From positions 434,001 to 498,000 of the forward strand of contig BPQB01000014.1 of assembly GCA_019973155.2 (NCBI GenBank): a DNA stretch of 64,000 nucleotides. Reading direction: 5' to 3'. A model generated the notes under the pieces. That model worked only from the letters and a program-made list of their open reading frames with translations, was not told the origin of the DNA and searched no databases. Shown here one piece after another: positions 10,956 to 21,889 of the stretch. The DNA comes from Phanerochaete sordida (Eukaryota; Basidiomycota; Agaricomycetes; Polyporales; Phanerochaetaceae). How positions within the stretch are numbered: position 1 is the first letter of the stretch; every line of letters starts with the position of its first letter. Position numbers and translations under genes: made by a program.

Positions 10956-11239
10956 TAGCTTGAACGCTGGTAATGGGCCAACACAAGGTCAGACTCGAGG
11001 CCACCTGAGTATGGTGCTGTCGACATTTTGTTTTGCAGTATATTACACCCATATTGACTGATCGACAGAATGGAAATGGGTTCTCGTCTGGGTCACTTCG
11101 CGCCGGATCCGGGGATAACCGGTCAAGATCGCTATGCCTAGAGGACCAATGCACCTCGCATTCGTACTCACGTCCATGCTTTCAATTTCGATGGTCGGCC
11201 GCTCATTTCCTCGAGCAGTCGCGCCGGCCTTCGTATACG

Positions 11240-11475
11240 AACACCATCAGCTTCATGAGCGACAGAGGACATGCCTCAGCCGCCGCTCCGCGAGGTGCTC
11301 GTGCATCTCCTCCGTGACATGCAAGCCCTCTTCTCAGAATCGACCGCTTTCGGTGTTATGGTCGCTTTTGCCCATATCACACGCCTCAGGATTATCGAGC
11401 ATGACGGTCAGCACATTGTACGCTGAGGAGAGGAGCGCGCTCCAGTCTATGCTGTCTGTGCCTAGCATGAGCAGC
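11240..11475 (-). pseudogene. Relic of the CE16-like esterase 3' end
   Basis: The minus strand aligns with the last exon of the esterase at 16153-16445, including the stretch encoding EDxHVTExMHELL. Many substitutions and indels destroy the frame. Its position downstream of a + type BTB gene mirrors the arrangement at 15.5-16.5 kb, so both belong to the same duplicated segment. Confidence 0.6.
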
Positions 11476-11479
11476 TAGA

Positions 11480-11660
11480 ATGACAGATCCATCCTCGAAT
11501 TAAGGGGTCTTATCGCGCCCGCCCTCCATCGCTGGCAGCGTGTGTTCCTCCCCCGGCGGTCTGTCCTTGGGCCGCATGTTCGGTGCCGATTTAGAGTCTT
11601 CGGTTCGGCATCATCGTCGGCCGCGCGGGCGAAATCGCGCGTGCATTTCGACGAATGCGA
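11480..11660 (-). pseudogene. Relic of a - type BTB first exon
   Basis: The minus-strand frame CTRDFARAADDDAEPKTLN matches STRSRARAATDDADDSAPN of the gene at 9536. The flank up to about 11745 retains a decayed form of the shared divergent-promoter block. No BTB fold remains. Confidence 0.55.
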
Positions 11661-11749
11661 CGTAGTGGTAAGTCCAAGTGGTGGCAGCTCGGAGCAAGCG
11701 CGAAAATCTCCGTTCGTCGGGACACTGATGATCTGAGCATAATTAAGAT

Positions 11750-12115
11750 TGCGCCAGGAAGCACACCCTGGTGCTAAGCGGGACGGCACTGTTTATTTGT
11801 AAGATACCATCGGATCTTTGCGCATCTAAGACTACAGCGTCTTGTCAAAGTAGCTGCATTAAATTAATAAATACATAAATATTCCTTCAGGTGTATACGT
11901 CGTACTAGAGTACCATAGGCCGTCTTAAATATAACTCCTGCACGATATCAAAGCCATGTCTAGCAGCTACAGTGAGGGGCTCCTGGACATCAGTGCGGCC
12001 CAGACGATTGGTCTGAGAATTGCGGCTCTGTGCAAAACGTTCTAAACACCGCGCTATGTCTCCTGTACTACATCATACGAAAGACGCGGTGCCGGATATC
12101 GTAGGTTCAAGACAA
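11750..12115. other. AT-rich spacer, no gene seen
   Basis: Short AT-rich stretch (for example around 11850-11940) without open frames or RNA-like structure that I can identify. Confidence 0.5.
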
Positions 12116-13782
12116 CTAGGTCATGCTGTGCGTGCCCTGCACCGGAGCACTAGGTCCATTCTCGTTGGTGTCACCCTCCGGCTCTTCTTCCGATCCGTGC
12201 TCAAGCGGCTCTCCGAGATTTCCAAGAAAACCTGACGGAACCCTGAAGCTTATCGAGGGGCGTGAACCGATCGGGCGCGCTGCTGCATTGCTTTCATCAG
12301 GTCCCCGGTTGAGCTTGCGCAGATTCAACATGAAGCGCTGCACTAAGAAAGGGGGCTGGAGTAACGTCGTTCAGCGCTTTCTGTAGCATGCAGCGATTTT
12401 GTGAGCCTAGTACCAAGAATTCCATGAAATACTGCACAAAACTCCCCTGGATACAATTTCAGTGACTCGACATAGCCAAATACCACGGAGAGATTTACGA
12501 AAAAGTGACTGGTCACGTTGTACGTGATGAGTTGGAGTATATTGATAGCGAGGAACGCTCTGCAAAGATGAATCAATGCATAAACCGCTACATTACATAC
12601 CGGCCCCACTCACATAAAATACAGTGTTCCTGTGACCACGTACTGACTTTGAGCACATTGATTTTGTGGTGGGTCGTTGATCACGCACCATCTCGGAGAA
12701 GTACCGTTGTAACTGAGGAATTTAACTTCAAACGCCGCATCTCCTGAAAATGTTGGAATGACTTTGCCCATGTTGTCGCCAGGACAATCGCATCAACAGC
12801 TATGGCGCTGACCCTCGTGAGCAAGAACACTGTAGCATGTCGGAATCTCTCTATAAGCTTGCAATGTCTAGAAAAAGCTGACGTACACCTAGACACCCTG
12901 TCAGAAACCCAATGAGCAGTGGTGTGCAGTGGTGTGGGGCTACTTTTTGGATAACGGATCCGAAATGTTGATCAACGATTCACATACAGGGAACTCTGGG
13001 TACCAAAAATTGGTGGTACGTGACCAAGCAAACTAGGGGTCTGTGAGAACTCATGAAATTGCGTCTGATAAAAATGATGCATACAGCATTTGTTGCCAGC
13101 GGAATTAAGCCAAGGACTGCAATTATCAGGGGGATGGTGTAATTCTTCTGTATTTGCAGCAGAATTGCATACACTCGCAGAGCTGAGAACACTTTGATTG
13201 GTCGAGCTTAGGTCTTTGCATGCTGAAAATGACTGTGTGACTCACGGGTGACCACAATCTGAACACTGATGAACATGACGATATTCAAGATCCAGCCTAT
13301 CTGACAGCTTAAACCCACGAAGGCAGCGTGAGATATGACCAGTTATCAGACCAGCTGGGTGTACATCTAAGCAGCATTTATCAATCTTCATGGATGTCAT
13401 ATCAACAGATGCATTATACTCACACGTCGCTTGGGACGAGACGTGTATGGACCCGATAATAGGCCCCATGACCATAAGCCATCTGCTGATCAACAAAAGG
13501 AGCGAAGCTGCAGTGATTTTGCGCTTCCACACCATGGAGACCTCTTGGTCGAAAGTCACGAGATACTCGTAGAACACGAGTGCTAATTGAGACGTAGGCG
13601 GTCAACGTTGTGAATGCATTGTGAAGCAGATCAAAGCATACTCAGTTGAGAGAGGTCCACATAGTCGGTAGTGAGATTGGATGTAGGTCGAAGTGAGACG
13701 TCTCCGACAGGGATATACAAGACAAAGACTATGCATACAGTTGTTGTGCTTCCTCTGTAGCTGCAGCGGAGGACTGGGACAT
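12116..13782 (-). CDS. DUF6533-type multi-pass membrane protein
   Basis: The minus-strand exons are characteristic of this Agaricomycete family. They are DYVDLSQL (ending 13642), TLVFYEYLVTFDQEVSMVWK (13426-13582), CQIGWILNIVMFISVQIVVT (13246-13307) and LFSALRVYAILLQIQKNY (from 13191). These are followed by FAWSRTTNFWYPEF, a segment RVSAIAVDAIVLATTWAK near 12780 and a last exon starting RFMLNLRKLN that ends at 12116. About six or seven transmembrane helices are expected; function is unknown. Two points are unresolved: the first exon (a candidate ATG is at 13782, MSQSSAAATEEAQQ) and the junction near 12880-12990, where no clean in-frame splice was found. It could therefore be mildly decayed. 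Confidence 0.65.
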
Positions 13783-13799
13783 CCCTTCGAATAAATTGT

Positions 13800-14570
13800 G
13801 GGAGCTTGTCGAGGTAAGGGCCTGAGAACTACAGTCTTGACCAGGCAGGGTATATATATAAATATACAGACGTTATGATGGGCTGTACGCAACGCTCTCC
13901 TTGCGTACCACGAGATTCCTGAAAGAGTTATATCGGTGGCCACTGCCCGTTCTCATGGGGCTGTCACAGCGTAGCTGAGATGAGATCAATCTAGACAGAT
14001 TCATGGTCAATTACGGGGTAGCCAGCTACCCAGCTCCATCAATCTCGAATACGCAATAATGATGACGCAGCAGATGTTGTGACAAGCAGGATGCATTCTA
14101 CATCCTTTCGAGGGACGCGAGCGCATATATAAGGCTGAAGCTCGAATACCCCACTGGGCGTGGATAACACCAAACTCTGGATTGAACGACAACGCAAGCG
14201 CCGCTTGTGAGGTGAAGGAGAATTTCTGGGTTATAAATCCACGTTCCAATCCTAGCAGCGCATACAGCCAGTGCGTTCAGCAGCGTGCAACATCTATGCC
14301 TCTGATTTTACGATCATCCGGTGACAATGCTTCGTTGCTATGAATCAATCGGTTCGGAACTGATGGGACTTCAGCATACAAGCAGTAACCAGCAACAGCT
14401 TCCTGCACGCCGCTACTGAGATATGATGCATAAAACTCTCTCTCAACACGCAGAAGGACCCAAGAGCCACTTTAGGCATGGAGACTACCTCTAGCTTCGC
14501 CGAAACCAGTTCCATCTTCCCTCCGCCTTACTTCCCCCCATAGCATTTGACGATGTCATCTCATTTCCAC
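13800..14570. other. Spacer with no supported gene
   Basis: No splice-connected coding region was recognised. A TATATAAG run at about 14126-14133 could be a TATA box but has no gene attached. Confidence 0.4.
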
Positions 14571-14589
14571 TGCTGAAGTGGCTATCCGC

Positions 14590-14940
14590 GCGCGGTACAC
14601 TGCTGCACGCGCGGGGCGCGCGGCGAGCTGCACGCGGGGAACCCGGTCTTTCACATCACACAGCGCGAACGTTGAGCGTCCAGAACGAATGCCCTGTTGC
14701 TGCAGCGCGGCCGTCACATCTGGCGCGAGGCGCTGCGGACGCGGCGCATTGGAAGCCGTGCCCCACTGCAACAGCCCCGGGCTCTCGAGCCCGGTATCTT
14801 CCCCGGCCCCACGCATTTCACTGCGATTGTGTGTACACCCTACGGGCGGATCACTCTCCCGGTGCAGAGCTCGAACTTCCCACCCGAGGGCGAGGAACTG
14901 TTGAACTTGGATATGAGCGTGGCACAGGTACAGGTTCAGC
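14590..14940 (+). other. Coding-like GC-rich relic of unknown family
   Basis: The + strand reads GELHAGNPVFHITQRER, then a TGA, then ALLLQRGRHIWREAL and HFTAIVCTPYGRI in the same frame. The composition looks protein-coding, but the in-frame stop and lack of start suggest a decayed gene. I cannot assign a family. Confidence 0.25.
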
Positions 14941-15117
14941 GCAATACCCAATCTTACCCAACACACCGATCCTCCGAGGCAAAGTTATGGCAGTCGATAG
15001 GGCGCGCAGTCTGGCTTGACCTCCCCTTCAGATTCTCGAATGAATATATGTCAGCCCTTGCTTTGCACAGTAGATATTCCAGTGTTCATGCGATGTTTAC
15101 GATCTCGAGGGCCTTTA

Positions 15118-15475
15118 GGCCGTCCCCTGCGGGTGCGCAACACGCCTCAGCGCGCTGACGCCCTTGCCGAGCCTCTCCAGGTCCTCGAGGCCGCTCGAGG
15201 CCGCTCGGGAGCACCTCGAGCCGCGTCGGCTACACACCCAATCAGCACCTCCCGCCACCACACAAAGACCAGCAAACGCACTTTGATCTCGCCCGCCGCG
15301 AGCATGCCCGCGAGGCACTCATACAGCGCGCAGCCCATCGCCTACTGCGGCCCCGTCTGCACGTCTGCGAACACGCGCGCGACATGGTGGTCGCCTGACG
15401 CGACCTTCGCCTTGTCGAGCACGCTCTCCTTCACGAGCGCGACGGGCGGGTCGACGAAGGCGCCCGCGAGCAAGC
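15118..15475 (-). pseudogene. Inverted 3' relic of the dehydrogenase
   Basis: The minus strand is a near-copy of the end of dehydrogenase copy 2 (19607-19930). It reads ALVKESVLDKAKVASGDHH, ARVFADVQTGPQ, then an in-frame TAG, then AGMLAAGEIK, a retained last intron and the final exon. At its 5' end it starts with the exon-2 segment FVDPPVA and jumps to exon 4 at a shared GTCGCG, so an internal deletion between short homologies is visible. It abuts a BTB relic head to head. Confidence 0.8.
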
Positions 15476-15489
15476 TTTGCGGCAGCGCG

Positions 15490-16025
15490 CACGCGGCATG
15501 CGTATGCTTACACTGGCACGCGGCCGCCGACGGCGAAGCCCGTGCGCCGCACGTCGCCCCGCTCGTCTTCTGCGTCTGCTGTATCAAGGACGTCCCGGAG
15601 CTGCCCGTCGATGGCGTCGCGTACGCCGTGCCTCTACGGCCGCGCGGCGCGGACGATGCGCGCGTTCCAGGTCCCCGGCGCGAGCGAGACACCGCACCTT
15701 GCGCAGTGCACGACGCGGCCCAAGTGCCGCCAGGCGCTGCGGCTCCTTGGGCTCGCCGCGGTCGACGACGGGCTCTGCAGCGACCCGAGCGCGAGTAAGG
15801 CGATGGACGCGTGGGTGGAGACGAAGGAGGCGTGGCCGGATTACCGGCCGTGCAGGCATTGTAGGGGACACCTGAGGGGGGTAATCGAAGGAGACGTGGT
15901 GCACGCTCGGGGAGATATTTGGTGTCAGAGTGGCCCGTTGGGAAGCTGGTGAGTGCCTGCTGCTGCTAAAGCGAGATTTCGTACCGAGATCATCAAGCTA
16001 CAACAAGGCGATGGCATAATCGAGA
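15490..16025 (+). pseudogene. 3' relic of a + type BTB gene
   Basis: Similar to the second half of the gene at 9721. It reads VCCIKDVPELPVDGVAYA, then a deletion and frameshift, then GRAARTMRAFQ, CTTRPKCRQALRLLGLAAVDD, ETKEAWPDYRPCRHC and a broken version of the WCKLGEIFG segment. The BTB domain is gone. The last-intron acceptor region ACAACAAG is preserved near 16005. Confidence 0.75.
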
Positions 16026-16152
16026 TGTGATGAACACTCACAGCGGGTGTGTACAAGTCCTGGATTCCAGTCGCCTGCGCACAGGCACCCAACAATTTTC
16101 TTGAATAATACTATGTTCATCTTCGCATCCAGAGACTCGTGTCCCATCAGCC

Positions 16153-16983
16153 TCACGAGCGCGGGAGCAGGTGCCTCAGCAACGTCTCCGCGAGGAGCTC
16201 GTGCATGTCCTCCGTGACATGCAGGTCGTCCTCCCAGAATCCTCCCCCTTCCGTCTCCGGATCGTCCTCGCCCAGGTCAAACCCCTCCGGGTCATCGAGC
16301 ACGTCCGCAAACGTCGTGTACGCCGAGAAGAGGATCACACTCGCGTGCGCGCTGCCCGCGGCGAACTCGGCGGCTTGCGCGCGCAGGAGGTCGTTCCACA
16401 TGCGCACGCGCTCGGCGATCTCGCCATCGCAGCCGGATGACACGGCTGAGCGACATTGTGTCAGCGTTCGCGGGGACGCTGGATGCATGGACGCACCCTG
16501 CGGCGAGCGGTCGACAGGCGGGACGTCGACGAGCACGAAGTTGCGCGCGGCGGCGCGGACGTACAGGTCGTGCAGCGCGTCGACCATGCGCTCGACGGCG
16601 GGCGCGAGCTCGTCTGCGTCCGTCGCGCCGCAGTCGTTGATGCCGAGGAAAAGGACTGGGGTGGTGCATGTGAACGGGCCTGGCGCGTTGGGATGTGCAG
16701 TGCTTGTACATACGGTATGTGGTGCTGTCGGGGTCGAGCTGTGGGGGCTTGTTGGTTTTGCGCTTGGGGAACGAGGTGAAGAAGCGCGCTGTTTGTGCGG
16801 CGAGGTCGTCCTCTGCTGTTGCGCCTGGCGACGCGAAGTTGTGCGCACGAGCTGTTTTGTCCGTCTTGCGTCGCTGCTTTAGCAAGTAATCGACCTGGGG
16901 CGTGCGTGAATAGCCTGGAGCGGGACATCGCGCCACGACAGAGTACCCAGGTGCTTCCGCTCGACTTGCTGTACGAATCTCCG
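16153..16983 (-). CDS. GDSL/SGNH hydrolase, carbohydrate esterase family 16-like (5' exon not assigned)
   Basis: Predicted exons complement(join(16153..16445,16497..16655,16714..16894,16947..>16983)). The spliced frame starts GDSYSKSSGSTWVDYLLKQ, where GDS contains the expected nucleophile serine. It continues through HNFASPGATAEDDLAAQ and the conserved LFLGINDCG block (Gly/Asn). It ends with FWEDDLHVTEDMHELL, which supplies the Asp and His of the catalytic triad. CE16 enzymes remove acetyl groups from xylan-type oligosaccharides, usually outside the cell. The first exon with a signal peptide could not be identified between 16984 and 17180, so the gene may be incomplete. It is convergent with the BTB relic at 15.5 kb. 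Confidence 0.7.
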
Positions 16984-17122
16984 CTGAAAAATATGTTGAG
17001 TGCCGTACAGGGGTCAGACGGCGTCGTACGAAGATTGCGTCTCACAACACGACAATATTCCGCAGAGACCGCTGGCCTCGCCAGTGCCTCCCGCCTAGCG
17101 CCAGGGGCAAGTAGTCTGGGTT

Positions 17123-17383
17123 TCATATGAGGTAGGGCGAAACACAAGAAGCCGAGCAAAACGAACCGGAAGGAGGGCAAGGTAAAGGTGTGGGCCCCTC
17201 TTCGTTTTGCTCAGGCTCACTGCGCGTTTTCCGTCGCTTCGTGGATGTCGAGGCTTCTTTAGAGTCATCAGAGCGCGGTTTCTCTCGCCCAGAGTTCTTA
17301 TCAGAGTGCCCGAGCTCCTCCGAGCTGCTTGGACGCGCTGACGAGCGTGGCGCAGCTACAGGGGAGTGTTTGCGTTTATTCAT
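17123..17383 (-). CDS. Short basic open frame, possible first exon or relic
   Basis: ATG at 17383 opens MNKRKHSPVAAPRSSARPS and continues to KRRKTRSEPEQNEEG, a lysine/serine-rich sequence resembling the N-terminal basic tails of BTB proteins in this array. No BTB fold follows. It could be a lost first exon. Low confidence as a gene. Confidence 0.25.
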   Translation of the reverse strand: MNKRKHSPVAAPRSSARPSSSEELGHSDKNSGREKPRSDDSKEASTSTKRRKTRSEPEQNEEGPTPLPCPPSGSFCSASCVSPYLI

Positions 17384-17409
17384 CTGTAGGCTTGCTGTTT
17401 GGTGCAAAG

Positions 17410-18600
17410 CTTAGAGGTGTCTGTTTGAGACAACTCAGAGTCTAGTATGCACAGAAATCAACATTAATCAAGCGAAACATACCGCAGGGTATATATGGGC
17501 TGTGCCGACTCGGGTGAGCGGCGGGAAAGTGAACGAAACGAACCACGAGTTCAGGATAGCGCTGGGTTATGTAAGCGAAGGGCGAGAACGAGGTTGGATT
17601 CAGTTGACTACGCTTACATAAGCTCAGGACATCCGTGAGGAGCCTCGTCAACCTACGACCGAAAAGTACGCGGATACTACGCTACTGCAAGCGGGGTGGC
17701 TGTGCGACGCCACAACGGCGCGCTGATGGTACCTTTTGCACCCGACTCTTCGCGACCGCCCCCTGAGCTTGTCCCGCCTCGTTCCCGCTCCCCTCGGAGA
17801 AACTCCGGCCCCAGTCACAGCGCGGTAAACCTGCTTTATTTTCTTGGAACACTGGTCTCACTCTGGGAAGGGACCTATTGTTCACTGCGGCTTCATGTTA
17901 GGAGGTGTGTCCAAATTGGACGGGAAAATGCAGAAAATCCGATAAGTCCTGCCAAAGGGCCCATTTATGATCCAACACGAGAAATCCGTGCAAAGGCGTG
18001 TCTATCACTCTGTGGGTAGGATGATGGGTCTGACAGCGCAGCTCGTGCTGCGGTCTGCGAGGATCTAATCTGATAGCAATCTATCGAGGACATTGCATCA
18101 CGCCGCGATCAGTCATCGCGCTGTGTCTGGGTCGCAGGGTCCGAATCTCGGCCCCCCAGGCTATCCAGCGGCGGCCTCCTCGGTGCCGCGTCGTACGAAC
18201 GCTCGCGGCACCGCAAACCCACCCTCGACGTCCGACGTTCTGAGACGCTGCCGGACGCCGTCGTCATTGTCCGCCAGGAGATAGCGTATAGCAGCGGCAT
18301 CGGCGCCCGCTACAGGTGAGGACCTAGTACTGCCTCTCAATACCTCCTTTGTTGATTCGCGTCTTTTCGCTGCGTCATGTTGTTGTTCCTTACACTCACG
18401 GATTGACAAGGCCGCTTACCTGACTTGCTTATGTAACACAGTCAGTTCAACGTTTCTCGTCCTCGTCTTCATAAGCTGATGCTGCAGCTCACGGGACACA
18501 GTTCCCCGCATTATCCGCCTGTGACCCGCCCCGCGCGATGCTCGCCGCTACGCGTTCACTGGGATCGCCACGCGCGTCCACCCTATCAAGCGCCCCCCGC
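17410..18600. other. 1.2-kb spacer without a supported gene
   Basis: Only short frames are present. A minus-strand frame at 18163-18300 (ending EEAAAG) looks weakly coding but has no start or partner exon that I can defend. Confidence 0.4.
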
Positions 18601-18609
18601 GCGTCGCGC

Positions 18610-18617
18610 TATATAAC
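18610..18617 (+). promoter_or_regulatory. TATA box of dehydrogenase copy 2
   Basis: TATATAAC lies 63 bp upstream of the ATG at 18673. An in-frame upstream ATG at 18538 lies before the TATA box, so it is unlikely to be the start. Confidence 0.6.
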
Positions 18618-18672
18618 TCGCGGCGCGCTCGCCCGCTTCAGCACCAGCACCCTCCCCCGCCCACCCCACACC

Positions 18673-19938
18673 ATGCAGCACAAAGCCCTCCTTCTCTCCG
18701 ACAAGCTCAGCGCCGGCGGCGCGTGGGCCGTGCAGCCCGTGCCGTCGCCCCAGCCAGGCCCTGGATGCGTCGGCATCGCCGTGCACGCCGCCGCGCTCAA
18801 CCCGCTCGACACGCGCATGGCCGGCATCGGGCTCTTCGTCAAGAGCTGGCCCGCCGTCTTTGGGTTCGACGCCGCGGGCGTCGTCACGAAGCTCGGCGAG
18901 GGCGTCACGGGCTTCGCCGTCGGCGACCGCGTGTATGTGCGGTTTCGCTTCTCTGTGGTGCATGACGCGCTGACGCACCGCGCAGCCTGTTCGAAGGCAC
19001 CTTCGTCGACCCGCCCGTCGCGACGTACCAGCAGTACGTCGCCATGCGCGCCGAGTTCGTCGCCAAGGTGCGCCCCTCCTCTCTCCTCCGCGCCGCCCCC
19101 GCTGACGCGGGCACAGGTCCCCGACAACCTGACCCTCGACGAGGCCGCGACGATCCCGCTCACGCTCGCGACGGCCGCGCTGGGCCTGTACGACGCGCGC
19201 CAGGCGCCGTTCGGCGGGCTCGCGCTCACGCCGCCGTGGGCCCCCGGCGGGCGCAGCGCGTACGCGGGCGAGCCTATCGTCATCACCGCCGGCGCGTCGG
19301 GCGTCGGGCAGCACGGTGCGTGTGCCTTTGTGTTGGACGTGAGGAGGGAAGGACGCTGATGGATGTGCAGCGATCCAGCTCGCGAAGCTCTCCGGCTTCG
19401 CGCCCATCATCACGACCGCGTCGCCCGCGAACGCTGCGTACGTCGAGTCGCTCGGTGCGACACACGTGCTCGACCGGCACGCACCCTTGTCCTCGCTCGC
19501 CGCCACCGTCGCGTCCCTCACAGACAAACCGGTAAAGTACGCGTACGACGCGGTCGGAACCGCCGAGACGCAGCGCGCACTCTATGATTTGGTCGTGCCG
19601 GGCGGCGGCGTCGCGCTCGTGAAGGAAAGCGTGCTGGACAAGGCGGAGGTCGCCGCGGGCGACAAGCACGTCGCGCGCGTGTTCGCGGACGTGCAGATGG
19701 GCCCGCAGCAGGCGATTGGCAAGGCGCTATATGCGGCGCTCACAGGCATGCTCGCCGCGGGCGAGATCAAGGTGCGCATTTTGGTGCTTGGGTGAAAGGG
19801 CGGCGCTGATGTGGTGGGCAGCCGACGAAGCTCGATGTGCTCCCGAACGGCCTCGAGGGCATCCCCGAGGGCCTGGAGCGGCTCGGCAAGGGCGTCAGCG
19901 CGCTCAAGCTCGTTGCGCACCCGCAGGAGACTGCTTGA
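18673..19938 (+). CDS. Zinc-binding dehydrogenase family, ToxD/enoyl-reductase type, copy 2
   Basis: Exons join(18673..18932,18986..19067,19117..19315,19371..19771,19822..19938), 352 aa, with all phases consistent. The N-terminal catalytic fold shows ALNPLDTRM and PAVFGFDAAGVV, and GDRV ends exon 1. The Rossmann part starts TAGASGVGQHAIQLAKLSG, the nucleotide-binding glycine motif, followed by ATHVLD. The C-terminus ends LVAHPQETA. Enzymes of this group reduce double bonds or quinones with NADPH and lack structural zinc cysteines, as here. Relative to copies 1 and 3 it is more GC-rich. Two 3' relics of this gene family lie at 15.1 and 23.5 kb. Confidence 0.9.
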
Positions 19939-20286
19939 ATGCGTCGATGTGTGCGGATGTTTGGGATTTAAATGTGGAGTATTTATTGTCTCCGTTTCCG
20001 ACGTTGGATAATTCGGATGAAGAGTCGATTTGACCCTGTATATGGAGTATCCATTGTGTACAACAGAAACATGCATGTACATCTTCAAAGATCCGTCCAC
20101 GGCAATCGTGCCTGAGGTTATTTGGGTTTGGATCTGCATTATCGTCATTTAAGGTCAATGCTAGAGAGCGCATGTGTGAACATGCTGATGAGAGTTGCGG
20201 GTAGCCGTCGAGTAGTCCTCCGTGAACACGACGTCGCGCGAGTGCTTGGCTGCCATAGCACGACTTGGAGATACATATGTACATAT

Positions 20287-21317
20287 TTATGTGTCTACGC
20301 TCTCCGAGAGCCGCAGCGCGTCCCGAATGCTCCACAATCGTACAGCAGTGTCAAGTCCATACGACAAAAGGTTCCATCCATCCGGGGTAAAAACCACATG
20401 CGTGACGCAATCAGTATGTCCTTGGAACGCTGCGACAAATGCGCCAGTCTTGCGTTGCCAAACCCAGACGCCACGATTGTTCGCGCCGCATGCTATGAAG
20501 TCGTTTCTGGGAGAGTAGGCCACAGTTCGAACCCAATGCTTGTCCATGCCCCCGATGCCCTCGACACAGAACGTAAAACGCTGCTCGCCTGTGCGCGAGT
20601 CGCACGTCACGACCGCCCCGTCGTCCGACGCCGTCGCGACCTCGTCGCCATCGGGAGAAAACGCTACCCCCCGCACATCGTCCGTGTGATCCTTCAGCTC
20701 GAGGAGCACCTTGCCGCTCGCCGCGTCCCACACGCACGCGCTGCCGTCGAAGGACCCCGTCGCGATGCGGTCGCTCTCGGGCGAGAACGTCATACACAGC
20801 ATGTGCTGCTTTCGTAGCGTCGCGATGTGCGTGGCTGTGCGGCAGTCTAGGACAGTCACAGCCGTGTTGAAGCCCTCTTTGCCTGAGAATGCAGCAATGA
20901 GGGAGCCATCTGGAGAGAAGATAATGTCGGTTTCGCGATCTAACCCAGGGAGGTCCGTGATGGTATGCAGTAGTTTGCCGCTTGGAGCATCCCACAGCTT
21001 GAGGAAGTTCCTAGAGCACGTCGCTATCTGCGTGCCGTCAGGAGAGAATACGGTGGATATGATAGGCTCCTCGTGCCCCTCTAAGCAGTGAACGACGCTG
21101 CCGGTCTTGATGTCCCAGACAAGGGCATCGTTGTCATGGGCTCCCGAGACGATGTGCTGCTCGTCTGGCGAGAAATCGATATGGGCGATAACTCCTTGAC
21201 GTCCGCCGCGTTCGAGACGTTGGATGGTGAGGCCGTCCCGCAGTCTCCATACAACAATCGTCTTGCCGGTAGCTGCTGCAAGCAGCTGGCCATCAGCGGA
21301 CAGGGAGACGCAATTCC
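20287..21317 (-). CDS. WD40-repeat protein (start not resolved)
   Basis: A long minus-strand frame reads about seven WD40 blades. Examples are DFSPDEQHIVSGAHDN with ALVWDIKTG, VFSPDGTQIATCSRN with LKLWDAPSG, TFSPESDRIATGSFDG with CVWDAASGK, AFSPDGDEVATASDDG, and a last blade ending AVRLWSIRDALRL before the stop at 20287. WD40 propellers are scaffolds for protein interactions; the partner is unknown. A stop lies immediately upstream of the first conserved residues (near 21346), so at least one 5' exon is missing from the model. Convergent with dehydrogenase copy 2. Confidence 0.8.
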
Positions 21318-21399
21318 TGTCGTTGACTGTGACCGTGAGACGACATCAGTATTGTCTCGAAGCGTTCTGCCTGCCTCTCATGCGGAAGGCAAATAAGAC

Positions 21400-21889
21400 A
21401 TTGCTTACTCCTCATTTCTCTAGTGTCGCCAAAGACAACTGCCTTGTACTCCACTGGGCGCGCCTTTGTCTGGGTTGGGCCCAGCCAAATGTGAGTGTCC
21501 GTCAAGGAACCTGCGTCCTCCCGAGTGATGTGTGGCCAATCGTCGCGGTCGGCGGCGGTGATGGGTGGATGTGATGACCTGCGCTGTCGGGTCATGGTAG
21601 AGTTGCGCAAAGAGCCAGCTACACGAGGTAGCGCAGCAGCATCCAGGGATTCTGCGTCGTGATAACCAAATCTACATTCCTGCTCAGAGCGTATGAGGTC
21701 CTCCACGCACAAGAAGGCAGCTGCATGACGCTATGAGTATGGTGTACTCAAGACCCCGAGCTGGCCCATGCTTACTGCCGTCCTCGTCCACATGCACTCG
21801 CGGTTTTGTATGGCGTAAATAGCTGGCAAAATCCACGATAGGCTGTCCGCCCTGTATCGCAGGTAAATTGTAGTCCGCGGCTCAGGACA
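21400..21889. other. Spacer, likely 5' region of the WD40 gene
   Basis: The first exon of the WD40 gene should lie here, but no convincing ATG-exon-donor combination was found. Confidence 0.35.

Noticed and set aside
18538..18672. Upstream in-frame ATG of dehydrogenase copy 2, adding 45 residues
   Set aside because: It lies before the TATA box, and both paralogues start at the position equivalent to 18673.
20122..20817. 231-codon + strand frame opposite the WD40 gene
   Set aside because: It is the shadow of the minus-strand WD40 repeats, whose motifs are unmistakable.
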